The notes: generated from the letters alone by a model not told the origin. Shown: positions 36,717 to 47,987, counted from the stretch's first letter. The stretch: 64,000 bases of DNA from Myxococcales bacterium (GCA_016706545.1 JADJJK010000002.1:279696-343695); one strand, 5' to 3'. Translations and numbers: made by a program.

Positions 36717-38267
36717 TCAGGGCGCGAGCAACGCCTGCACCGCGGACTGCGCCGCGGTGGTGACCTGCGGGCCGCTCGGCGAGAGGAACACCGTGACCTC
36801 GGAGCAGAGCCCCAGGTCGCCGGTGAAGTACAGGCCCGGGCCCACGGTGACGCCGGTGCCGGCCACCAGCGAGCGCTGATCCTTGGCGGCGAACCCGTCG
36901 AGGTCCGCGCCGGCGCCATCCAGCGAGGTGTCGATGGAGTGTCCCAGCGCGTGCGCGAAGCGGTCGGCCGGGTGCGCCTTGCCAAGCAGCGCGCGCGCCG
37001 CCGCGTCCACCTCGTGGCCGCGCAGCGGCTGACGTCGACGGTTGCGCTCGGCCATCAAGGCCACCGCCTGATCGCGCGCGCCGGCCACCGCGGCGAACAG
37101 CGAGCTCACCCGCTCCGGCACCGTCTCGCCGACGAACGCCACCCAGGTCTGCGCCGCGAACACGCCGTCTGGCCGGTCGACCTTCACCGCGAGCTGCAGA
37201 AGCAGCAGGTCCCCCACGCGGATGGGGGTGGCCGTCTTGGAGGTCGGCTGATACGCCGGGGTCGCGGTGTTGACGCCCGAGGCCACCGATGGATCAGGCC
37301 CCACCACGCCGCGCATGGTCATGTTGCGGAGTAGCCGCTGCTGGACCTCGTAGTCCGTCACGGTGACGCCGGCGCGGACCTGCGCAGCCACGTACGCCAG
37401 CGCCTCCTTGCGCAGCTCCATCAGGTGATGCGCGGCCACGTGGTGCGCCAGGTACCCAGGCTCGCCCCACACCGCGCTGGTGTACTGCACCAGGTGGTCC
37501 GAGCTGACCGCGGCGATCCGGAGCGCGCGAAACACGGCGCGCAGCTCCGCTGGCACCTGCACCACAGCCTTGCCGCCGCCCGCCACCCGCGGACCGCCAC
37601 CGAGCAGCTCCAGCGCGACGCTCTTCTTGCCCTTGAGCAAGGCGCGCAGCGCCTGCTCGCGCTCGCGGTCGCTTCGATAGATCACGCGCTTGGCCGCCAC
37701 CTTGTCGAACGCGGCGGCGTCCGAGTCGTGGCACACCACCGAGGGCTCGCCGCTGACGGGCAAGAGATAGACCCAGGGCTTCTCCGGGCGCGACGCCAGC
37801 GCCAGGAGCCGCAGCGCCACCGGATTTGACCCCGCGCGGTCCTGCAGCAGCCAGCCGTCGAGCCGCTGCACCGCCAGGAGCCCCTGCATCGCCGCCACAT
37901 CGCCAAGGCCAAGGCGCGGCGGCACGATCACCTTGCTGGCGTCGCCAAGCTCCGGGCTCGCGTAAGGATCGACGGGGACCTCGGCCGAGGTCGGCGCCGG
38001 CGTGGCCGGCGTGGCCGGCGTGGGCGCCGGCGCCTTGGCCTTGGCCGGACGGCGGGCGGGCCTGGCTGCCTTGCCGGCCTTGGCCGGGCGCCCCGAGGCG
38101 GGCTCAGCCTCGGCGGCCTTGGCCGGCGCCGCCGGGCGCGCGTCGTCCGGGGCCTCCGCCGGCTGCGCCAGCGCACCGCGCAGCCAGGGGCCGGCGGGCC
38201 CGCTGCCAAGATCGAGCGTCATCCCAAGCAGCAGGGAAGCGAGAGCGAGCGTACGAGGTCCGATCAT
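36717..38267 (-). CDS. Exported M24-fold protein, probable pseudo-peptidase
   Basis: 516 residues. The start at 38267 has GGAG about 9 nt upstream and gives a signal-like N-terminus (LALASLLLGMTL), then a Pro/Ala/Lys-rich linker (about 35-100). The rest resembles creatinase/aminopeptidase P: an N-terminal domain, then the pita-bread fold. The metal site is damaged: where the family has two Asp, GDLLLLQLAVKV has Gln and the following strand has Ala. The His region (FAHALGHSID) and a Glu near GLCSEVTVF remain. Aminopeptidase activity is therefore doubtful and a binding role is more likely. It is coupled to the mobA-like gene, for which no functional link is obvious. Confidence 0.78.
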   Translation of the reverse strand: MIGPRTLALASLLLGMTLDLGSGPAGPWLRGALAQPAEAPDDARPAAPAKAAEAEPASGRPAKAGKAARPARRPAKAKAPAPTPATPATPAPTSAEVPVDPYASPELGDASKVIVPPRLGLGDVAAMQGLLAVQRLDGWLLQDRAGSNPVALRLLALASRPEKPWVYLLPVSGEPSVVCHDSDAAAFDKVAAKRVIYRSDREREQALRALLKGKKSVALELLGGGPRVAGGGKAVVQVPAELRAVFRALRIAAVSSDHLVQYTSAVWGEPGYLAHHVAAHHLMELRKEALAYVAAQVRAGVTVTDYEVQQRLLRNMTMRGVVGPDPSVASGVNTATPAYQPTSKTATPIRVGDLLLLQLAVKVDRPDGVFAAQTWVAFVGETVPERVSSLFAAVAGARDQAVALMAERNRRRQPLRGHEVDAAARALLGKAHPADRFAHALGHSIDTSLDGAGADLDGFAAKDQRSLVAGTGVTVGPGLYFTGDLGLCSEVTVFLSPSGPQVTTAAQSAVQALLAP

Positions 38268-38447
38268 GGGTGGCGTCTCCAGAGCAACACGAGCCCAAGG
38301 CATACCACCCCGGCCGACGCCACGCTGTTGCGGCGGCGCGGGCCGGCTGTGTTCGGGATCACGGCTGGCCGCGCGCGCGCCGAGATCGGCCGAGATCGAT
38401 CGAGCGCGGGCCAAAGGCGGGGTAGCGAGGCCTGGGGCGAGGGCGAG

Positions 38448-38477
38448 GTCTGGCGAGATCTGGCGAGGTCTGGCGAG
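38448..38477. repeat. 10-bp tandem repeat tctggcgagg
   Basis: Three contiguous units of tctggcgaga/g lie just after the proposed stop of the Mpl-GNAT gene (38490). If the Mpl-GNAT frame is not corrected, this repeat is read as an Arg/Pro-rich tail, which supports the corrected stop. Nothing else is seen in 38268-38489. Confidence 0.7.
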
Positions 38478-38489
38478 GGCCAGCGCCGC

Positions 38490-40335
<1,846 letters not shown>

Positions 40336-40411
40336 ACCGGCGCGCAAGGTACTCGCAGCATTCCGACAAGACAACCGGCGCGGTCAGATTCCGGTATCGT
40401 CGCGCAACCCC

Positions 40412-40940
40412 ATGGACCCTCGCGCAAAATCGCCCGATCCGGCGGCCCCATCGCGGCCGATGCAGCGACGTCATCGGGGCGCCGGATGCAAGGCGCTCGT
40501 GGCACTTGCGCTGAGCGCTGCGTGGAGCGCGCGCGCCACGACAGCGAGCGCCCAGCCGGCCTGCGAGGCCCTCGCTCCCAGAAGAAGTCTGGGTCGCGCC
40601 GCTGGAGGCCTCGATCGTCATCGCCCGCGAGGCGCTGCTCGACTCCATGCAAGCCCGGCTACGCGGCCACGTGATCCGCCGCGGCGATCACGTGCTCTTG
40701 CTGGAAGACGTGGCCGGCCACGGCCGCCCTTGGGTCGGCGTGGTGACGGCGCGCGGCGGCGCGCTCTGGCTCGCCACGTCCATGGGCGAGCTGCGGCTCA
40801 CCGGTCCGCTGGCGCGCCCTCGCCTCGCGGGGCCGGGCTACCTGCTCTGGGCCGTGGGCCGGCGCGACGCTGGCGCGCTGCGGCTCGTGCGCCTGGGCGT
40901 GCTGGCGCGGCCCGATGAGCTGACCGAGGCCGTGAGGTAA
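40412..40940 (+). pseudogene. Small secreted protein, frameshifted at 40577-40579
   Basis: From 40412 (or the ATG at 40460) one frame encodes a convincing Sec signal peptide (CKALVALALSAAWSARATTASAQ) that breaks down at a CCC run (40577-40579). The adjacent frame takes over with good coding bias (PEEVWVAPLEASIVIAREAL, GDHVLLLEDVAGHGRPWVGV) to a stop at 40940. Dropping one C gives a continuous 175-residue exported protein. No family is recognised; the beta-rich pattern with repeated Val-Gly-Val suggests a small barrel. It diverges from the Mpl gene across only 76 bp. Confidence 0.65.
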
Positions 40941-40994
40941 CGCCGCGCGGTGACGCCGCCCGATGAGCTGACCGACGCCGCGCGGTGACGCCGC
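40913..40994. repeat. 34-bp imperfect direct repeat duplicating a gene end
   Basis: cgatgagctgaccgaggccg and the following bases through the stop codon (40913-40946) recur at 40961-40994 with a few substitutions. As at 21650, the last codons plus stop of a gene have been duplicated into the intergenic space. Confidence 0.75.
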
Positions 40995-41003
40995 GACGCG
41001 CGG

Positions 41004-41357
41004 TCACGACATGCGTAGATCACGCACCAGGCTGGCGTGAAAGTCCGTCACCGCTGGATCCGCCAGGTAGGTCTGCAGCGAGAAGCCCGAGCTGTCCGGC
41101 GGCGGCGGCGGCGGCAGCGGATCTTTCTCCGGATCCACCTGCAGCGAGAACACCGGCTCTCCGCCGACGAACTGATCGTCCGTGGTCGCCGCGATCGCGG
41201 CGTAGGCGTTGGCGGGCCGCGTCGTCGCGCTGGTGCCCAGCACGCCAGCGCAGCCCGCTTCGTCATCGCTGTAGTACCAGACGTGATAGTTGGGCGCGCC
41301 CACGCAGGCATCGGCGGCGACCGGAGTGAGATAGCGGTAGTAGAGGGTCCTTGACAT
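41004..41357 (-). CDS. Hypothetical protein
   Basis: 117 residues starting MSRTLYYRYLTPVAADAC, with GGAG about 8 nt before the ATG at 41357. It is aromatic-rich at the N-terminus (YHVWYYSDDE), has a run of seven prolines mid-sequence and no signal peptide or membrane helix. No family is recognised. It diverges from the CHAT lipoprotein gene with only 28 bp between starts, so the two may share control. Confidence 0.65.
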   Translation of the reverse strand: MSRTLYYRYLTPVAADACVGAPNYHVWYYSDDEAGCAGVLGTSATTRPANAYAAIAATTDDQFVGGEPVFSLQVDPEKDPLPPPPPPDSSGFSLQTYLADPAVTDFHASLVRDLRMS

Positions 41358-41385
41358 GACGAGCTCCAGTGGTTGAGGTGTACCC

Positions 41386-43847
41386 GTGAGACGAGCTGGC
41401 CCCAGGCGATCCGACAGCGACTTGCGCCATCCACGTTTTTTTCGGTCGCGGGGCCGCACGCGCGGATCCGTGGTCGCCCTGGGCGCGGCGCTCGCGCTCG
41501 GCAGCCTGCTAGCCTGCGCCACGCCGCCCTGCGAGGCGCCAGTCACCGACGACGAGCGAGACTTCACGCCCGCGCTCGCCCGGTGCGCCGAGCGCTACGC
41601 CAGCTCCGGCGCGCTGGAGGACCTCCAGCAGTGGGGGCACGTCGCCCTGGCTGGCGAGAAGCCAGCGGAGGTCGCGTGCATCGCCGCGCGGATGATGAAG
41701 AACGAGGCTCTCGAGGCGGGGTACACGCTGCTCTGCAACAGCGCCCTGCGACGCAGCGGCGCCTCCATCGAGGACGCGAAGCTCGCCTACGACCACGGCG
41801 AGCAGGCGTACAACGTCGGCAAGGGGCGCGCGGCACCCGAGGCCCTGGCGCGCGCGGCGCTGTGTACCTCGCAGGCGGCGTGGAAGGCGGGGAGGTTCGA
41901 GTCCGCGGGGCGCTATGCGACCCTCGCCATCGAGCACGGCGGCGAGATCGGGAGCGCCCGCAGCCGGGCCAAGGAGGACCTGCTGCGCGGCGCCCGCATC
42001 GCCCGGGCCGATGCCTATCGCCGGATCGGCGACCTGCGACGAGCGATAGAGGATCTCCGCGTCGCGCTCGAGCACGCCACCGACCCTTGCGACCAGGTGC
42101 TGGTGCTGATCAAGCAGTCGATGGCCCTGGACGAGGAGTGGGATGGCAACAAGGACGGGTCCCCAGGGACCCCGCGAGACCGCGACCTCAAGCCCCCGGG
42201 GACGCTCCTCGACAAGGCCGCCGAGGCCAACCGCAACGATTGCGCACAGCGCGTCAGGAACGACGACGCCATCGCGCTCAATCGAGCGTCGCTGCTGGCG
42301 CTGAGAGAACCGCAGAAGGCGATGAGCACGCTCGACGCGCGCTTCGCCGGCAAGGAGCCCAAGCACGATGAGCTGTTCCTGCGCGCGGTGATCGCCCTCA
42401 ACCTCGGCGACGAGCAAGCCGCCAGGGGGTATCTGGATCTAGCCGAAGCAGCGGGGGCGAGCGACGCCGACTGGCGCTGGGAGCTACAGAACCTGCGCGG
42501 CGAGCTGGCGGCGATGAAAGGGGACTTCGAGGCCGCAGAGGAGGCCTTTCGCAGCGCCATCGCGTCGGTGGAGTTGCTCCTTTGCTCCGCTTCGGACCAC
42601 GCATCGGATCACGCGCCGTTCCTGCTGGCCAGTCATCGCGCGCCATATGAGGGCCTGATCATGCTGCACGCCAAGCGCGGCCAGTGGGAGCAAGCGTTGC
42701 AGGTCGTGCTGGAGATGGACCGCATGCACCTTTTGACCGCCACCGGCAGCGGACCGCATGAAGGGGCGCCCACGCAGCGAGGCGACCGGCCGTGCGCTGC
42801 GTCCGAGATGGTGCCCGTCGACGATGTGTTGAAGGCCTGGAACGGCCGTGAGGTGACGATCTTGCTCGCGCCCTCCACCACTCGCGTCAGGCGCACGCGC
42901 CAGGTGGTGCGCTTGGAGCTGATCGCTGGCAAGGTCACGGGCAGGTTGGTCGACCCCGCAGCGACACGCAACGACACAAGGGCGACGGCAGACCGCGTGC
43001 TGCAAGCGGCGAAGGCCCTCCACCTCAAACCCGGTGACAAGACCGCGGCCCGCGAGCTGGGAGAGCTGATCGCGCCGCCGGAGGTCCGCGCCAGGTCCGG
43101 CACCCTGGAGATCTTGGCCATCGGCGCGCTGAGCAAGCTGCCGATCGCCGCGCTGCGCGACGCGACCGGACAGCTCCTCTCGAGCAGCCGTCCGCTGGCG
43201 CGCGTCCCCTCCCTCCTGCCGAGGAGCCGCCCTCGCTCCGCTCCCACCGACGAGATCTCGGTGCTCTACGCCGACCTCGGCGACCTCCTCTACCTCCCGG
43301 CCGCCAAGCTAGAGGCCATCATGGTCGGCTGCTTGACCGCACCGACCTCGCCAGCTTGCACCAGCGCTCCAAAGCCGGCCAGCGTCGCGGATCTGGACCG
43401 AGCGCGCGGGCGACTGCTCCACATCGCCGCCCACATCGAGGCACCGGACGAATGGACCCCGCCCAAGCTGAAGCTGCAAGCCGGGCAAGACGGGCAAGAC
43501 GGGGACGTGTCGGTGGCGAAGATGAAGGAGCTCGCGCTGGCGCCGCGCCTGGCCGTGCTGATGAACTGCGGCTCGCGCGACGCTCGCGATCAGGAGGGCT
43601 GGGGCTCCCTCGCCATGGCGCTGCTCGAGTCCGGCACCGCGGCGGTGATCGCCACCGACCACAGCCTCAGCGACGTCTTCAGCCTGCGGTTCTCCATTCG
43701 CTTCTATTTGCAGCCAGACTGGGAGGCAGATCCTGCGCGCGCCCTGGCCCGGGTGCAGCGCGACGGCGAGCTGGCCGAGCACCAACACCCGCCGACACCG
43801 ACTGGGCGCGGATCAGCGTGCTGCTGGCGCCGCCCTTTGCGCCGTGA
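41386..43847 (+). CDS. TPR/CHAT-domain lipoprotein (caspase-like peptidase); frame break near 43788
   Basis: About 820 residues in the joined model. The GTG at 41386 has GAGG about 8 nt upstream. A lipoprotein signal ends at LGSLLAC. Helical TPR-like repeats fill about 50-400 (EALARAALCTSQAAWKAG, GDEQAARGYLDLAEAAG). The C-terminal CHAT peptidase domain keeps both catalytic residues: His in RLLHIAAHIE and Cys in AVLMNCGSRDA. After ELAEHQH the frame becomes Arg/Pro-rich. One extra C in the CCC at 43788-43790 restores DTDWARISVLLAPPF and a stop at 43847, the normal CHAT ending. Acts outside the cytoplasm. It is directly upstream of an ECF sigma factor and a membrane anti-sigma, a likely substrate. 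Confidence 0.85.
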
Positions 43848-44015
43848 GCCGGCGCCCAGCCGGCCCGTGAGCCGGCCCAGCCGGTGAACGCCGCATGGAT
43901 GACAACCGGCCCGTGAGCCCGGCCGCGAGCAAACCAGCCCGGCCGGCACCCAGCGATGCACAGTCTGCGGGCCTTCCGCTCGACGGCCGTCCGGCGATGG
44001 CAGTAAGCTGCGCCG

Positions 44016-44708
44016 GTGGAAGGTTCCGGGGGCAAAAGCACCGAGCCTCCGTCCCTCGAGGACGGAGCTGGGCTTGGCCGCGCGCCTGGCGCGCCTGGCT
44101 CACCTCTCCCGCCTGCGCCCCCCAGGCCCTCCCGCATCAACGCCGAGCGAGAGGCCGAGGTGCTGCGGTGCTGGCGCCAAGGGGACAAGGACCGCGCCCT
44201 TCGCCTGCTGATGGACACGTATGGACATGGCGTGCTGGCGTACGCGCGCCGCATGGTGCGCGAAGAAGACGCCGCCAAGGACGTACGTCAGCAGACGTTC
44301 CTGGAGGTCTGGCGCGGGCTCGATCAGTACGAGGCCCGATCGTCGCTGTGGACGTGGCTGTGCGCCATCGTCCGCAACCGCAGCGTCGACCAGGTGAAAC
44401 GACGAGCCCGCATCAGCGCGCGCGAGATCTCCGCGGAGGGCGATGTATCAAACGCCGCGCTGGAGACGCCAGATCCTTCGATGACCGCGAACAGCCTCAG
44501 CCAGCGAGACGCCCTGAGCCACTGCCTCGACAAGTTGCCCGGCGCGCTGCGCGAGCAGGTGCTGCTGCGCTGCCACCTGGGCTTGAGCTATGATGAGATC
44601 GGCGCCATCGTCGGTGAGCCCGCCGGCACCATCCAGGTGCGCATCGCCCGGGCCCTGCCCAAGCTCCGGCGATGTCTCGAAGACCAGGGCGCCAACGACC
44701 CTTCATGA
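44016..44708 (+). CDS. ECF-type RNA polymerase sigma factor
   Basis: 230 residues from a GTG at 44016. Region 2 (about 62-130) has ALRLLMDTYGHGVLAYARR and DVRQQTFLEVWRGL, ending WTWLCAIVRNRSVDQVKRR. Region 4 (about 165-222) has LDKLPGALREQVLLRC and LSYDEIGAIVGEPAGTIQVR. There is no region 1 or 3, so it is an ECF sigma. A Pro/Gly-rich, Ser-containing N-terminus of about 40 residues is additional. The stop overlaps the anti-sigma ATG by 4 nt. The gap 43848-44015 after the CHAT gene contains gagccgg repeats and no terminator. Confidence 0.92.
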   Translation: MEGSGGKSTEPPSLEDGAGLGRAPGAPGSPLPPAPPRPSRINAEREAEVLRCWRQGDKDRALRLLMDTYGHGVLAYARRMVREEDAAKDVRQQTFLEVWRGLDQYEARSSLWTWLCAIVRNRSVDQVKRRARISAREISAEGDVSNAALETPDPSMTANSLSQRDALSHCLDKLPGALREQVLLRCHLGLSYDEIGAIVGEPAGTIQVRIARALPKLRRCLEDQGANDPS

Positions 44709-45589
44709 GCCCCTCCGACCCCGACTCCGCGACGGATCCGCTGGCCCTGCCGCCAGCCGATGACGCGGAGCGCGCCGAGACCCGGTGGCTCCTGGCCCGC
44801 GAGCAGGATCCGAGCGCGCCGCCGCCCTCCCCGGAGGTGGCCAAGGCGTACGATCAGCTGGAGGCGCTCCTGGCCGCCGACGGCAGCGCCGCGCCCGACA
44901 GCTCCTGGCAAGACGACGTCTTCGCCGCGATCCGGGCCGACGCCGCCGCGGCGCCGATTTCCGCCTCACCGGGTCCGGCCCTGGTGTCGGCTGACGCGGC
45001 CGCAGCCGCCGAGCTGCCAAGCCCCGGCAACTGGCGAACGCCAGCGGGCGCGCCCGCGCGAGCTCGCGGCGCCGCACCCAGGTGGCTGCGCGTCGCTGTG
45101 CCCGCCGCCACCGCCACAGCCATGGCGGCCATGATGGCGCTCTGGCTGCGCTCCCACCGCGACCCGGCAGACGACGAGGTTGCCAGCGGCGGCGATGAGA
45201 CCGCGGTGCCCGGAGGTACCGCCAAGGGAGCTGACGAGCCGGAGCTCCTGGCGGTCGTCCAGCGCGGTGGAGCCTCGCGCGGCACTCCGGGCAAACCTGG
45301 CAGCGGCAAACTGGGAGACCTCTTCGAGCTCGAGACCGATGGCGGTTCGGGCGTGGAGCTGCGCGTGTTCGCTGACCGAACGCTCGTGCGGCGCTGTCCT
45401 GGCCCCGGGTGTCAGGCCTCCGCCCCGCGGTGGCGAGTGACCGTGAGGCTGGAGCAGCCAACCAGGTACTTTGCCGTGCTGGTGCGAGGCGAGGTCTCCG
45501 TGTCGGACTCCGCCACCCTCGACGAGTACCTGGACGCGGTCGACAGCGCCAAGCTGCGCCGGACCGTCCAGAGCGTCCAGGTGCAGTGA
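44705..45589 (+). CDS. Membrane-anchored anti-sigma factor-like protein
   Basis: 294 residues overlapping the sigma gene by ATGA. The N-terminal 80 residues are helical and Trp-containing (TRWLLAREQD, SWQDDVFAAI), fitting a sigma-binding domain without the zinc HCC motif. One transmembrane helix (about 129-148, VPAATATAMAAMMALWL) predicts an N-in topology. The exported C-terminal 145 residues have a Gly-rich linker and a beta domain (GVELRVFADRTLV, RWRVTVRLEQPTRYFAVLV). Gene position and topology suggest an anti-sigma released by proteolysis of the exported domain. Family assignment is by context, not a named domain. Confidence 0.75.
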   Translation: MSPSDPDSATDPLALPPADDAERAETRWLLAREQDPSAPPPSPEVAKAYDQLEALLAADGSAAPDSSWQDDVFAAIRADAAAAPISASPGPALVSADAAAAAELPSPGNWRTPAGAPARARGAAPRWLRVAVPAATATAMAAMMALWLRSHRDPADDEVASGGDETAVPGGTAKGADEPELLAVVQRGGASRGTPGKPGSGKLGDLFELETDGGSGVELRVFADRTLVRRCPGPGCQASAPRWRVTVRLEQPTRYFAVLVRGEVSVSDSATLDEYLDAVDSAKLRRTVQSVQVQ

Positions 45590-45890
45590 GCCGCCGGCCG
45601 CGGGCGGAGCGAACCCTCGCCGCACGTCACGTCACGTCACGTCGCCTCGCCTCGCCTCGCCGCGGTGGCAGCCCTGCCATGGTAGCCGCCTTGCCGCCCG
45701 GCGCCTTTTTGGCTGATCGCCGTCTGATTCGCTGCCGCCGCGACGTCTAGCTGGATAGGCCGTGCGCCTGACGCGCGTCAGTCGCGCGTCAGGCTCGCGC
45801 CCGTCGCGCGCCCGACACCCGCCCGATAGGCGCCTGACACCCGCCCGATAGGCGGCTAACGCACGGCGACCCGAGACAAAGGACCCAGCG
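45590..45890 (+). promoter_or_regulatory. Repeat- and dyad-rich leader of the caspase gene
   Basis: This 301-bp gap holds acgtc x4 then gcctc x3 (45624-45658). A perfect 12-bp hairpin follows, gcctgacgcgcg-tcagt-cgcgcgtcaggc (45766-45794). Then come two exact copies of gacacccgcccgataggcg (45814-45832, 45836-45854) spaced 22 bp, about two helical turns. AAAGGA precedes the ATG. The hairpin could terminate the sigma operon; the tandem sites look like paired activator-binding sites. Confidence 0.6.
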
Positions 45891-47987
45891 ATGAAACGTG
45901 CGCTCTTGTGTGGCTCCCAGATCGAAGGCCTGCGTGGTGTTACCCAGGACGTCCAGCGCATGGCTGCGCACCTGGCGCAGCGCGGCTTCGAGGTGCAGAC
46001 GCGAACCGGCGAGCGCGCCACCCGCGCCGGCATCCTGGCTGGATATGACGAGCTGATCGCCGCCTCCGCGCCGGGCGACGCCGCGGTGTTCTTCTACGCC
46101 GGGCACGGCGGCCGCGCCACCCTGCCCGGCGAGCACGGCCGCACCTGGCGCTGCATCGCGCCCACCGACCTGCGCGCCGGCACCGACGACGACTGGCGCG
46201 GCATCACCGGCTGGGAGCTGTCGATCAAGCAGGCCCAGCTCACCGCGCGCACCGCCAACGCGACCGTCATCCTCGACTGCTGCCACGCCGCGATGATGAG
46301 CCGCGACGCCGCGCCCCGGCACGCGATCCCGCGCGCCCTGCCGCACCCGCTGCGCGCCGGCTTCGAGGCGCACCTGTCGGCGCTGCGCGCGACCTACGGC
46401 GCCGACTGCGAGGACGTCGACGTGCTGGGCAGCGCGGACGCGGTGCGGCTGGTCGCCTGCGACGAGCACCAGACCGCGTGGGAGAGCCCCGACGCGAAGG
46501 GCGACTTTGGCGGCGTGTTCACCCGCGCCCTGCTCGCCGTGCTGCAGGAGGTCGGCGAGGTCGCGGTGTCCTGGGCGGCGCTGGCCGACGCTGTGCGCGC
46601 CCGCGTGCTGCGATCGTTCGCGCACCAGCGCCCGGACGTGGAGGGCCCCCTGCATCGGCAGGTGTTCTCCTTGGTCGAGGCTGACGATCGCGGGGTCTAC
46701 ACCTTCCTGCCCGCGCGCCACCGCGCCAGCGGCTTGCGGTTGCCGGTGGGGCGCCTCACCGGCGCGCACGTCGGCGATGTGTACGGCGTGATGCCGGTGG
46801 GATCGCGCGAATACGACGAGCCGCGCGCGCTGGCCACCATCGAGCTGGTCGAGGTCGCCGCGCTGACCTCGCGGGTGGGCCGGCTGGCCGACGCGCCGGC
46901 CCTGCCGCCCGACGCGGTGGCCATCGCGCTGCACAAGCGCGCGGAGCGGCGCGCGGTCGCCCTCGACGCGCCGAGCTGGGCCCTCGCCTCGCTCACCGCC
47001 GCGCTGGAGGCCACCAGCACCCTGCGGCCGCTCGCGGACGGCGAGCCCCCACTCGCGGACGGCGAGCCCCCGCTCGCCACCGTGCGAGTCCGCGCCAGCG
47101 AGGCCGCCGCGGAGGGCGCAGCAGAGGGCGCGGCAGACGGCGCGCAGACGCACCACGGCGCGGCAGACGCCCAGCAGACGGCCGCCCAGCCCCCCGCGCC
47201 GTCTGCCACCGCGCCGCCCGACGCCGAGCTCGTCATCGAGGACGCGCGCGGCCCCTTGCGCGGCCCTCTGCGCTTCCCCGACCAGCTCGCGTTCGCGGTG
47301 CGGCAGCTCGTGAGCCTGGCGGTGGCGCAGGCGCTGCGCGAGCTGGAGGGCGCCGAGGGCGCCGAGGGCGCCGAGGGCGTGGAAGATCACGAGCTTTCGC
47401 TGGAGCTGGGCCTCGTCGACAGAGGGCACCTGCGCCCGCTGCCGCCGCACGGCGCGCAGGTGGGCCTGGGCGACCACCTGGCGCTGCGCGTGCAAAACCT
47501 CGCCGCGCGCGACCTCTACCTGCACGTGCTCGACGTATCCGTCGCCGGCGACGTCACGCTGGTCACCAAGCTGGCCCCTTCCGGCGTGTGCCTGCCACGC
47601 GGCGGGCCGCCGTTCGTGCTCGGCCAAGGCGAAGACGGGCGGATGATCGGCTTTCAGTTCGACTGGCCTGGCGACGTGCCGCGCGGCGCGCCACGGTTCG
47701 AGGAGCTGATGGTCGTGGTGACCGCGCAGCGCGCGAGCCTCGCCGATCTGGAGGGCCCCGGCGACGCGCCCGCGCCCGCCCCGGCGCCCAACACCGCAGC
47801 CAACGCCGCAGCCGACGCAGCGGCCGTCACGCGCAGCGCGCGCACGCGGCTCGAGGAGCTGGTGACGCAGCTACGCCATGGCGTGTGCCGCTCGGCGAGC
47901 CCGCGACCAGGCGATGGCTTTCTGCTGCGCCGGCTGTCCGTGCTCCTGCATCCAGGCCCCGCCGCGCCCGGCCGCCCGCCCTCCTGA
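45891..47987 (+). CDS. Caspase-family (C14, metacaspase-like) peptidase with DUF4384-like C-terminus
   Basis: 698 residues; AAAGGA about 8 nt upstream sets the ATG. The peptidase domain (1-280) has the catalytic His72 in FFYAGHGG and Cys131 in VILDCCHAAMM, plus the p10-like strand of metacaspases (RLVACDEHQTAWE). A middle region (RLTGAHVGDVYGVMP) and repeats (PLADGEPPLADGEPPLA, AEGAAEGAADGA, GAEGAEGAEG) lead to a beta domain at about 520-620 resembling DUF4384 (LALRVQNLAARDLYLHVLDV). No signal peptide is present, so it is cytoplasmic. It lies next to the CHAT, ECF sigma and anti-sigma genes and may be a target or effector of that pathway. The extreme C-terminus is unusual (Cys/Pro/Arg) and may be affected by another indel. 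Confidence 0.87.
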   Translation: MKRALLCGSQIEGLRGVTQDVQRMAAHLAQRGFEVQTRTGERATRAGILAGYDELIAASAPGDAAVFFYAGHGGRATLPGEHGRTWRCIAPTDLRAGTDDDWRGITGWELSIKQAQLTARTANATVILDCCHAAMMSRDAAPRHAIPRALPHPLRAGFEAHLSALRATYGADCEDVDVLGSADAVRLVACDEHQTAWESPDAKGDFGGVFTRALLAVLQEVGEVAVSWAALADAVRARVLRSFAHQRPDVEGPLHRQVFSLVEADDRGVYTFLPARHRASGLRLPVGRLTGAHVGDVYGVMPVGSREYDEPRALATIELVEVAALTSRVGRLADAPALPPDAVAIALHKRAERRAVALDAPSWALASLTAALEATSTLRPLADGEPPLADGEPPLATVRVRASEAAAEGAAEGAADGAQTHHGAADAQQTAAQPPAPSATAPPDAELVIEDARGPLRGPLRFPDQLAFAVRQLVSLAVAQALRELEGAEGAEGAEGVEDHELSLELGLVDRGHLRPLPPHGAQVGLGDHLALRVQNLAARDLYLHVLDVSVAGDVTLVTKLAPSGVCLPRGGPPFVLGQGEDGRMIGFQFDWPGDVPRGAPRFEELMVVVTAQRASLADLEGPGDAPAPAPAPNTAANAAADAAAVTRSARTRLEELVTQLRHGVCRSASPRPGDGFLLRRLSVLLHPGPAAPGRPPS

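Noticed and set aside
41004..41567. N-terminally extended version of the small minus-strand hypothetical gene
   Set aside because: The extension overlaps the divergent CHAT signal peptide; the ATG at 41357 has a good Shine-Dalgarno.
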